Assembly (NCBI GenBank): GCA_913041865.1
Contig: CAJWIW010000053.1
Span: 1-6,758 of the forward strand
DNA length: 6,758 nt
Direction: 5' to 3'
DNA from: an uncultured Gammaproteobacteria bacterium
Lineage (GTDB): Bacteria > Pseudomonadota > Gammaproteobacteria > GCA-002705445 > GCA-002716945
Positions within the stretch are counted from its first letter, which is position 1. The number at the start of each line of letters is the position of its first letter. Shown here piece by piece: positions 1 through 5,442 of this stretch. The position numbers were made by a program, and so were the translations under genes. The notes below the pieces were generated by a model, which did not search any database, had not been told where the DNA came from, and saw nothing but the letters and a program-made list of their open reading frames with translations.

Positions 1-185
1 TTTTCAACAGCTACTTGGTCTTTATCAATTGAGATTAAAGTTCCTGATTTACTTATTCTATTTAAAATTTCCCGAGAATGCCCTCCTGCTCCAAATGTAC
101 AGTCAACATATTTTCCATTCTCTTTAAAGACAAGATTTTCTAGTACTTCGTCTACCATCACAGCTTGATGACTAGCTCCCGTCAA
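1..185 (-). CDS. rsmH: RsmH (MraW), 16S rRNA (cytosine-1402-N4)-methyltransferase, N-terminal part
   Basis: This SAM-dependent enzyme N4-methylates C1402 in the decoding centre of 16S rRNA. Only the first 61 residues are present; the gene runs off the left edge. I translated it by hand. It begins MTGASHQAVMVDEVLEN and continues with the family's motif I, VDCTFGAGGHSREIL (residues 27-41, the SAM-binding loop), then LISIDKD (about 50-56, acidic residue for the ribose). The conserved His just before the first helix (H6) requires a start upstream of the ATG at 158. The best start is TTG at 185-183, in a TTGA overlap with the mraZ stop. An AGAGGAG Shine-Dalgarno lies about eight bases upstream (194-200), so translation is probably coupled to mraZ. 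The order mraZ-rsmH is the classic head of the dcw cluster, so ftsL and ftsI would be expected further left. Confidence 0.95.
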   Translation of the reverse strand, partial: MTGASHQAVMVDEVLENLVFKENGKYVDCTFGAGGHSREILNRISKSGTLISIDKDQVAVE

Positions 186-679
186 AATGGTATCTCCTCT
201 AAAACTGAAGGTAGATTATCAATCAGTTCCTCGCCTGGTATTTGAAGACCAGATTGTTTTTTGTCCCAATTATCTGCGCTCCATAATTCAAACTTAGAGC
301 CCATACCTACTAGAGATACATGTTCCTTGGGAGCCAAATTTGCAAAATCTCGAAGAATTTGTGGAATCAGTAAATTCATCCTCTCACCAACCTCAAATTC
401 AGATACTAAGGCATTTCCTAAGATCTTCCACTGCATAGATCTTACCTTTTGATTTAAACCCCCAAGAGCTTCAAATTTTTGAGATATTTCTTTCCACACC
501 CTACCGGGGTAAATTATCAGTGCAGGATATTGTGGATCTCTCGTGATTGCCATCTCGCCTTCACAATTTTTACGCAAAAGTTCTCTATACCTTGCAGGTA
601 TCACGATCCTACCCTTTGTATCAAGAGTTAGTGCGCTAGTTCCGTATATTCCTAAAGTCATATAGTTCAAAGCAAGCAT
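182..679 (-). CDS. mraZ: MraZ, transcriptional regulator of the division/cell-wall cluster
   Basis: MraZ is a ring-forming DNA-binding protein with two SpoVT/AbrB-like half-domains. It represses its own promoter and so the dcw cluster. Half-domain 1 shows LDTKGRIVIPARYR (about residues 19-32) with the DXXXR motif D20/R24. Half-domain 2 shows EFEVGERMNLLIPQILR (94-110), where the usual Asp of DXXXR appears to be Glu (E96/R100). KFELWSADNW (129-138) matches the family's FELW box. At 165 residues it is slightly longer than E. coli MraZ (about 152). The ATG at 661 would give 159 residues and fits the family N-terminus equally well; neither start has a clear ribosome-binding site. The stop overlaps the rsmH TTG start. 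Three 10-bp-spaced boxes upstream (702-727) are the likely autoregulatory operator. Confidence 0.95.
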   Translation of the reverse strand: MLALNYMTLGIYGTSALTLDTKGRIVIPARYRELLRKNCEGEMAITRDPQYPALIIYPGRVWKEISQKFEALGGLNQKVRSMQWKILGNALVSEFEVGERMNLLIPQILRDFANLAPKEHVSLVGMGSKFELWSADNWDKKQSGLQIPGEELIDNLPSVLEEIPF

Positions 680-701
680 TTATAAACTTTACATTATCTT
701 G

Positions 702-727
702 CACTTTTGCACACTTTTACACACTTT
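702..727 (-). promoter_or_regulatory. MraZ operator: three AAAGTG boxes at 10-bp spacing
   Basis: Read on the minus strand, AAAGTG occurs at 727-722, 717-712 and 707-702, exactly one helical turn apart, ending 22 bases before the mraZ ATG at 679. Direct repeats with 10-bp period upstream of mraZ are the known form of MraZ operators: TGGG-type repeats in E. coli and AAAGTG(T/G) repeats in Mollicutes. The sequence here resembles the latter. Occupancy by MraZ, and autorepression, are inferred. I could not place a convincing -35/-10 pair just upstream. Confidence 0.8.
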
Positions 728-738
728 TTAATAAAATG

Positions 739-773
739 CTAGTAAAAATCTACTAGAATTTACACCATTCTAG
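739..773. repeat. Two overlapping perfect inverted repeats between rnpB and mraZ
   Basis: CTAGTA (739-744) and TACTAG (751-756) form a 6-bp inverted repeat with a 6-base loop. CTAGAAT (753-759) and ATTCTAG (767-773) form a 7-bp one with a 7-base loop. The two share the central CTAG at 753-756, so only one can form at a time. In the leftward direction the second hairpin is followed by CATTTTATT, so the pair could be a weak terminator for rnpB. It could equally be a protein-binding site near the mraZ promoter. The sequence alone does not decide. Confidence 0.5.
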
Positions 774-817
774 ACGCATCAAAGAAAAGTTAAAAAAAGA
801 AATTAATCTCGACGTAA

Positions 818-1166
818 GGGTGAGTCAGCCTATAAGCCGGGTTCTGTCTTGGATAATCATTCATCTAGATTTTACGTCGCCGTAAAATTCAAGCAACCTA
901 CCCTGACCCAGTCAGGACGAACTTAAGGGTCTCTATTTGGTCTTGCTCCAGACGGGGTTTGCCTTGCCATAATCAGTTACCTGTTATGCGGTGTGCTCTT
1001 ACCACACCATTTCAACCTTACCGGTACTTGAGTACTTAGGCGGTATATTTTCTGCTGCACTATCCATGGGTTCACACCCTCCAGGTGTTACCTGGCACTT
1101 TTTCCGAAGGAGCCCGGACTTTCCTCTCGTGATATTTATCACCAGCGATTGCAAGGCCAACTCATG
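818..1166 (-). ncRNA. rnpB: RNase P RNA (type A), catalytic subunit
   Basis: This is the ribozyme that removes 5' leaders from pre-tRNAs. On the minus strand the universal P4 5' strand and neighbours read GAGGAAAGTCCGGGCTCC (1126-1109), and the 3' conserved part reads ACAGAACCCGGCTTATAGG (847-829). Other E. coli-like segments are GTGCCAGGTAACACCTGG, GAGCAAGACCAAATAGAG and CTAGATGAATGA. The ends were set from helix P1: TGAGTTGGCC (1164-1155) pairs over all ten positions, with two G-U pairs, with GGCTGACTCA (830-821). A perfect 8-bp hairpin with a GCGA (GNRA) loop at 869-888 sits where P18 lies in type A RNAs. Length is about 349 nt. A T-rich run follows the 3' end (minus strand, about 805-783). 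Exact ends are uncertain by a few bases. Confidence 0.97.
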
Positions 1167-1194
1167 GTTGGAAGAGTACTGAATATTTTCATAA

Positions 1195-1269
1195 AGATAC
1201 AGTTTTTTTCTCAGAGATTCCTGTATCTATAGTTCATATCAAATGTTGAGCATCTGAATCTCAACTATA
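1195..1269. repeat. Cluster of three inverted repeats upstream of rnpB
   Basis: This 127-bp gap between the transporter stop and rnpB holds three inverted repeats. AGATACAG (1195-1202) pairs with CTGTATCT (1221-1228). TATAGTT (1228-1234) pairs with AACTATA (1263-1269). GTTGAG (1245-1250) pairs with CTCAAC (1260-1265). The last two share bases 1263-1265 and so compete. In the leftward direction they follow the transporter gene and precede rnpB, so terminator, promoter-proximal or processing roles are all possible. None is followed by a strong T run, and I found no clear sigma-70 promoter for rnpB. Confidence 0.45.
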
Positions 1270-1293
1270 AGATCAATCTCACAATTCGCTAAT

Positions 1294-1965
1294 TTATAAC
1301 CCTAAAAAATTTATTGTAGAAGCACATAGAATGATGGATGCTCCTGCGATAACATGAGAATATCTTTCAAAAGAATTAAATCTAAACATATTTAAACCTT
1401 TCAATAACAAAAAAACGGAAAATAACATTGTAAGCAATGTAACAACTCCGAATACAAGTGCTACCTGTAAGACCAACATCATATCTGCCTCTATAGCTGG
1501 ATACATGAATAATGGGATTAGTGCCTCACATGGACCTAAGACGAAGACTATGAATAATGCCCATGGTGTTATATTGAGGAATCTTTTTTGTGAGTTGACA
1601 TATCTATGATCACCTGAAAGATTTTTTTTGTTTTTATGTATCCTTAGTTTTGTTAATCCCCACACAAAGTAAATAAGGCCAAAAAATAATAGCATCCATC
1701 CTGAAAGCAGCCCACGAGATTCTTCAAGATTGACTAATTTAACCAATTCAATCCCAAAAAATATCCCTAAAAATCCTATTATTATTGAACTTAGTATGTG
1801 GCCAATACCGCAAATAGTTGCATATTTGAGTATTTTTGCCATGCTCCAGTCCCTTGCTTTCCCTAGAGCTACAAAAACTAGATAGTGATCTGGTCCGATT
1901 ATGGTATGGATAAATGCAATTAATGCAGCAGTTGAAATTAGTATATTTTGGTCTTCTAAGATCAT
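1294..1965 (-). CDS. NicO/UreH-type polytopic membrane protein, putative metal-ion transporter
   Basis: This 223-residue, very hydrophobic protein has about six membrane segments (roughly residues 8-35, 47-72, 86-105, 132-156, 162-189 and 203-222). Motifs recall the NiCoT/UreH/TauE-like transporters: HTIIGPDHY in helix 1 (H20, D26, H27, like the H-X4-DH metal motif with one extra residue), a GIGHILSS motif in helix 2 (H56), and LGPCEALIPL in helix 4 (C146, E147). Relatives usually carry a His-rich loop between helices 3 and 4; here it is short and basic (about 107-130) with few His, so metal choice is unclear. The ATG at 1965 has AAAGG about nine bases upstream. It lies between rsmI and rnpB with no functional link to either. 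Nickel/cobalt export or uptake is family inference; an organic-ion or sulfite exporter is an alternative annotation. Confidence 0.75.
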   Translation of the reverse strand: MILEDQNILISTAALIAFIHTIIGPDHYLVFVALGKARDWSMAKILKYATICGIGHILSSIIIGFLGIFFGIELVKLVNLEESRGLLSGWMLLFFGLIYFVWGLTKLRIHKNKKNLSGDHRYVNSQKRFLNITPWALFIVFVLGPCEALIPLFMYPAIEADMMLVLQVALVFGVVTLLTMLFSVFLLLKGLNMFRFNSFERYSHVIAGASIILCASTINFLGL

Positions 1966-1992
1966 GTATCTAAACCTTTTTTCGATTGCGTA

Positions 1993-2056
1993 TAATTATT
2001 TATCCATACTCAAAACTATAGAGTGATAAAATGATATGAAATTATATAAATAATTA
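1993..2056. repeat. 11-bp inverted repeat in the leader of the transporter gene
   Basis: TAATTATTTAT (1993-2003) and ATAAATAATTA (2046-2056) are perfect reverse complements around a 42-base loop. Within the loop, ACTC (2008-2011) and GAGT (2021-2024) can also pair. The 169-bp gap between rsmI and the transporter gene is otherwise AT-rich and shows no ORF. All 11 pairs are A-T, so part of this may be composition. A leader structure or regulator site for the transporter is possible but unproven. Confidence 0.3.
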
Positions 2057-2113
2057 GTCACATCAACAATCAGATATTTTTCTTTAAGAGGCTGCCAGGT
2101 AATTGAATAAAGC

Positions 2114-2133
2114 GAATAACTCAACGAGTATTC
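2114..2133. terminator. Hairpin just downstream of the rsmI stop, candidate terminator
   Basis: GAAT-A-ACTC (2114-2122), loop AAC, GAGT-ATTC (2126-2133) form an 8-bp stem with one bulged A, directly after the rsmI TAG (2137-2135). Leftward, the rsmI direction, it is followed only by GCTTTATTC, a weak U tract. Rightward it is followed by TCTAA and then a long T run, but no gene points that way. It probably marks the rsmI 3' end. Confidence 0.4.
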
Positions 2134-2134
2134 T

Positions 2135-2992
2135 CTAATTTTTTTTTAAGTCCAATAAAAGCTCGTAAATGTCATTTCGCTTCAGTTCTGTAGTTTTCAT
2201 AATCAAGTTTATTAGCCTATTATTAGATAAAACTCCAGAGAGCTCCTCATGAATCTTTTTTGCTAGCAATATATCTGACGTATCACTCTTCTCATTGACT
2301 CCTTCTACGACAAGAACAAATTCTCCTTTCTTCTTAATTTCATCTTTTTTCATGGATGTGAACAAATTATCAAGGTCAGTTCTAATGTATTGTTCATGAA
2401 GCTTGGTCATTTCCCTCGCGAGAAAACATCGTCGGTGGCCTCCGAAGATTGAAATAATATCCTTAATATTCTCCTCAATCTTATGCACTGATATTAGAAA
2501 AATGATAGTTCTGTTGTCATACACTAACTTTTTTAATCTAGACTTTCTTTTCTCGCTTTTAGGGTGAAGAAATCCTTCAAAACAAAATCTATCTGATGCT
2601 AACCCTGAAACAGAGAGAGCCGCAATAACTGAAGTTGGACCAGGAATTGGAAAAGTTTTAATTCCCTCTTCATGAGCTAATTTAATCAATCGATAGCCTG
2701 GGTCACTTATACATGGTGTGCCTGCGTCACACACGAGAGCTATAGAAGAACCACTCAAAAGCTTCTTGTATAGTTTCTTAGAGACTCTTTCCTCGTTGTG
2801 TTCATGTATAGAATATATTTTCTTTTTTATTCCATAGAAAGCTAACAATGTATTTGTATTACGCGAATCTTCTGCTGCAACTATGTCACACTCTGATAAT
2901 ATCTCTAGAGCTCGATTCGTGATATCACCTCTATTACCAATTGGTGTGGCTACAACAAACAATTGTCCCGTATCTGAGTGCTTATTTCTCAT
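2135..2992 (-). CDS. rsmI: RsmI, 16S rRNA (cytidine-1402-2'-O)-methyltransferase
   Basis: This is a tetrapyrrole-methylase-fold enzyme that adds the 2'-O-methyl to C1402, the nucleotide RsmH N4-methylates. At 285 residues it matches E. coli RsmI (286). Visible family blocks are GQLFVVATPIGNRGDIT (about 9-25), AAEDSRNT (39-46), HEHNEE (63-68), ALVCDAGTPCISDPGYRL (84-101), PIPGPTSVIAALSVSGL (115-131), and DRFCFEGFL (133-141). KKGEFVLVVEG comes near residue 220-230. The family's FYES-[TP]-HR stretch appears as FLISVHK (about 165-171), and VSDAGTP as VCDAGTP, so this copy is somewhat diverged. The ATG at 2992 has no clear Shine-Dalgarno. It is divergent from lpoA, as in E. coli (yraL/yraM). Confidence 0.96.
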   Translation of the reverse strand: MRNKHSDTGQLFVVATPIGNRGDITNRALEILSECDIVAAEDSRNTNTLLAFYGIKKKIYSIHEHNEERVSKKLYKKLLSGSSIALVCDAGTPCISDPGYRLIKLAHEEGIKTFPIPGPTSVIAALSVSGLASDRFCFEGFLHPKSEKRKSRLKKLVYDNRTIIFLISVHKIEENIKDIISIFGGHRRCFLAREMTKLHEQYIRTDLDNLFTSMKKDEIKKKGEFVLVVEGVNEKSDTSDILLAKKIHEELSGVLSNNRLINLIMKTTELKRNDIYELLLDLKKN

Positions 2993-3068
2993 GATTAAAT
3001 TGCAACATAATTTTTTCTTTTATAACAAGATAAATTATCATTATTAAATAATTTAGAATACGGAAACC
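2993..3068. promoter_or_regulatory. Divergent rsmI/lpoA promoter region
   Basis: This 76-bp, very AT-rich spacer separates two divergent starts, so it should hold both promoters. On the plus strand TTGCAA (3000-3005) followed by TATAAC (3021-3026) is a possible sigma-70 pair for lpoA, but with a short 15-bp spacer. I could not pick a convincing pair for rsmI. The functional assignment rests on position, not on strong motifs. Confidence 0.3.
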
Positions 3069-4307
3069 ATGAAAAAAAGAATCAAAATAATAATTCAATT
3101 AATATTTTTTAATTATCTAATCATAGGATGCACCTCCTCGAGTATAAATATAAATGAAAATATCCAAACAGAAGTAATCGTATTACCAAAAATGCGTGAT
3201 GCAAGTTTATCTTCTCCTAGATCAGATCTCGATGATTTTCCAAATAGAGTAGCTCTTTTATTACCCCTGAGTGGGGAATACAAGAGAGAGGGTGAGTCTG
3301 TTCTCATTGGATTTTTAAGTGCACATTATTCACTTATAACATCAGATCAAAAAATACATTCAATAAATATCTACGATACACAGTCATATGAGAGCATTAT
3401 AGATGCCTATGATAAAGCGGTAGATGAAGGAGCCGAGTTTGTTATTGGACCACTATTGCAGGAATCTGTAACTGAATTATCTGAAAAGATAGCTTTCAAT
3501 ATTCCCGTGCTTGCATTAAATTCTCCCCAAAATGATGAAGTATATACAATTGGTATGTACCAATTTTCTCTATCGTCACTCGATGAAGTAATTTCAACTT
3601 CAAATAAAGTCGTAAGTGATGGAAATAGTTTAGGAGCTATCATAATGCCCAACAATGATCTTGGTAGAGACTTAAGGGATATTTATAAATCCACATTTGA
3701 ATCAATGGGTGGTGTTATTCTGGATGATCAATTTTATAATCCAGAAAATCAAGATTTCTCTGATGAGCTTAAAGAGCTTTTAATTATCAATAATAGTGAA
3801 AATCGGCATAGAAGACTGTCTGCAAATTTAGGTGAGTTCATCGCTTTTGAGCCACGTCGAAGACAAGATATTGATTTTATATTTTTACTTGCCACAGATA
3901 TTACAAATGCCAAGCTACTTAAATCACAATTAGACTATCATCTATCTGGCGATGACCCTATCCCAATCTACTCTACATCAAATATATTTTCATTGAGAGA
4001 AAATATGGATGATCTTGAGGGCGTAATATTTACAGATGCTCCATGGGTTATTGATCAGCAAAGCTGGCTTAGAGATCTTCCCTCCAGGCTAATGAAATTT
4101 TGGCCCGGTGATGCTATTCAAAGTCGTCAGAATGCTATGGGGTATGACGCATATTTTCTGACATCAAAGCTCGCAAATCAAAAAAATAATTACATAGAAG
4201 AGTTTAATGGTGCTACAGGTCAATTATATGTGGACAGTGAAAATAAAATAAGGAGAAGATTAGCCTGGGCAAAACTTATAAACGGAAAAACAGAAGTGTC
4301 TGATTAG
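3069..4307 (+). CDS. lpoA: LpoA-type outer-membrane lipoprotein activator of PBP1A, short form (LppC domain only)
   Basis: LpoA is an outer-membrane lipoprotein that stimulates the peptidoglycan synthase PBP1A across the periplasm. The N-terminus has a basic MKKR, a hydrophobic stretch and a lipobox LIIGC, giving lipidated Cys21. The rest is the periplasmic-binding-protein-like LppC domain: RVALLLPLSGEYKREG (about 60-75) opens it, and FEPRRRQDIDFIFLLATD (about 260-277) and GVIFTDAPWVID (about 318-329) are hallmark blocks. It ends RRRLAWAKLINGKTEVSD, as in full C-termini. At 412 residues it is far shorter than E. coli LpoA (678) or Haemophilus LpoA (about 575). Only about 37 residues separate Cys21 from the LppC domain, so the TPR-like N-terminal half is absent. 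A weak GGA precedes the ATG. yraN and diaA, its usual downstream partners, are missing; sspB follows tail to tail after 30 bp. Confidence 0.9.
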   Translation: MKKRIKIIIQLIFFNYLIIGCTSSSININENIQTEVIVLPKMRDASLSSPRSDLDDFPNRVALLLPLSGEYKREGESVLIGFLSAHYSLITSDQKIHSINIYDTQSYESIIDAYDKAVDEGAEFVIGPLLQESVTELSEKIAFNIPVLALNSPQNDEVYTIGMYQFSLSSLDEVISTSNKVVSDGNSLGAIIMPNNDLGRDLRDIYKSTFESMGGVILDDQFYNPENQDFSDELKELLIINNSENRHRRLSANLGEFIAFEPRRRQDIDFIFLLATDITNAKLLKSQLDYHLSGDDPIPIYSTSNIFSLRENMDDLEGVIFTDAPWVIDQQSWLRDLPSRLMKFWPGDAIQSRQNAMGYDAYFLTSKLANQKNNYIEEFNGATGQLYVDSENKIRRRLAWAKLINGKTEVSD

Positions 4308-4337
4308 ATGAAAACATCAGCTTATTTACAGTAATTT

Positions 4338-4732
4338 TCACTCTACCAATTTTAAATGCGAGGCTTTATCTCTCTCTACATATTTTTTATTGAGCCCATT
4401 TTTCATAGCATCTGATTCAGACTGAAAAGCCATGCCTTCGCTAGTTTCTCTAGCATATATATTTATTACTGCCTCTGGAGGAAACTGAACACTCATTGAT
4501 TTGCCATCAAATCTCGCGTCAAAAGTGATAACATCAGAGTCAATAGTTAGATTTCTCGTTGCAGAGGAGCTTATATTAAAAGTAATCCTCTCATTCTCCA
4601 CAAACTTTTCGGGATACTGATATTGTCAAAGAAAGCGTCAATCAGCAAATGAGGCGTGTGTCCATTATCGCTGATCCATTCGAACATCACTCTATTGAAG
4701 TATGGTTTTTTTGATATTGTATTATCTTCCAT
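4338..4732 (-). pseudogene. sspB: SspB, ClpXP protease specificity adaptor, interrupted by one frameshift
   Basis: SspB binds ssrA-tagged and some other substrates and delivers them to ClpXP. The N-terminal frame starts at ATG 4732 and reads KKPYFNRVMFEWISDNGHTP then HLLIDAFFDNISIP, matching the SspB substrate-binding fold. It then leaves frame and stops at TAA 4573-4571. The next frame, readable from 4625, continues PEKFVENERITFNIS, ITFDARFDGKSMSVQFPPEAV and INIYARE, all strong SspB blocks, to the TGA at 4338. Adding one base near 4610-4613 (CCC to CCCC) restores a 131-residue protein. The tail is short but ends HLKLVE, like the ClpX-binding tail (LRVVK in E. coli). It lies 23 bp after sspA, its usual partner. 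Conservation on both sides suggests a recent mutation, an assembly error or frameshift translation rather than old decay. Identity is secure; functionality is not. Confidence 0.88.
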
Positions 4733-4755
4733 GAAGTTTTATGTAACTAAGAAAT

Positions 4756-5385
4756 TCACAGCCTCATCTCTTGTTCTAATTCACTCAAACTGCTTTGGAA
4801 AGAGGGACGATTGAAAACTCTATCCGTGTATTTTTCAATTGAAGCTGAATCTGTACCAAGATCTATACCATAAACAGGGAGTCGCCAGAGAATCGGAGCA
4901 ATGGTGCAATCAACAAGAGAGAAATCGTCACTAATAAAATAGTCTTTTAAAGAAAAGAGATCGATCACTGAAAGAATGCTCTCTTTGAGAAGTTTTTTTG
5001 GTTTGGTGGCAAGTTTTGCCTCGTTCTCTGATGAAAAATCCTCAACCAAGCTGTACCAATCATTTTCAATTCTATGTAAAGCCATTCTAAATTGAGCTCT
5101 TACCACAGGGTCAACAGGCATCAGAGGTGGATGAGGAAATCTCTCATCTAAATACTCAATGATCACTCGAGAATCATAAAGAACAAGATCTCTGTCAATT
5201 AAAGTTGGAAGATTATGATATGGATTAACATCAATTAAATCCTCAGGGAGATCAGGTCCTTTAACACTTTTTATATCAATGTTTATATTTTTTTCTGCTA
5301 ATACTATTCGTGTTCGATGACTGTGGATACAGGTCGGCCCAGAAAAAAGATTCATAATTGATCTTCGATTTGCGATTACTGACAT
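4756..5385 (-). CDS. sspA: SspA, stringent starvation protein A, GST-fold RNA-polymerase-associated regulator
   Basis: SspA binds RNA polymerase holoenzyme and alters promoter use in stress and stationary phase; it is not an active glutathione transferase. This 209-residue copy is collinear with E. coli SspA (212). The N-terminal thioredoxin-like domain reads NRRSIMNLFSGPTCIHSHRTR (about 6-26), RIVLAEKNI, DLIDVNPYHNLPTL and LYDSRVIIEYLDERFPHPPL. The PHPP stretch that E. coli SspA uses for polymerase contact is intact. The helical domain has HRIENDWY, FSLVDCTIAPILWRLP and ends ELEQEMRL. The ATG at 5385 is preceded by AGAGGA six bases upstream. It lies downstream of petC, separated by a probable terminator, so it may have its own promoter, and upstream of sspB by 23 bp. 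Confidence 0.97.
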   Translation of the reverse strand: MSVIANRRSIMNLFSGPTCIHSHRTRIVLAEKNINIDIKSVKGPDLPEDLIDVNPYHNLPTLIDRDLVLYDSRVIIEYLDERFPHPPLMPVDPVVRAQFRMALHRIENDWYSLVEDFSSENEAKLATKPKKLLKESILSVIDLFSLKDYFISDDFSLVDCTIAPILWRLPVYGIDLGTDSASIEKYTDRVFNRPSFQSSLSELEQEMRL

Positions 5386-5418
5386 ATAGATCCTCTATTT
5401 AATTTAACTTTAATATAA

Positions 5419-5442
5419 CAAAAAAGTGTGAATGAAATTCAC
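5419..5442 (-). terminator. Intrinsic terminator at the end of petC
   Basis: On the minus strand GTGAAT (5442-5437), loop TTC, ATTCAC (5433-5428) form a perfect 6-bp hairpin, followed at once by ACTTTTTTG. The petC stop codon TGA (5441-5439) lies inside the left arm. It should end bc1 transcripts, at least partly, before sspA. Confidence 0.6.

Noticed and set aside
261..452. Plus-strand open frame of 63 codons
   Set aside because: It is antisense to mraZ, with no start signal or recognisable product.
991..1182. Plus-strand open frame of 63 codons
   Set aside because: It lies inside and antisense to rnpB and resembles no protein; the conserved RNA explains the sequence.
2085..2105. Minus-strand ACCTGGCAGCC resembles the start of 5S rRNA
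   Set aside because: The similarity stops after about a dozen bases and no 5S body follows.
3113..3655. Minus-strand open frames of 64 and 82 codons
   Set aside because: Both are antisense to the LppC domain of lpoA and show no recognisable domain.
4307..4340. Short inverted repeats (GATG/CATC; TGAAAA/TTTTCA) between lpoA and sspB as a terminator
   Set aside because: Stems are only 4-6 bp, A-T rich and lack a following T run; too weak to call.
5422..5430. AAAGTGTG, a further MraZ-like box
   Set aside because: It is a single copy inside the petC terminator, without the 10-bp repeats an MraZ site needs.
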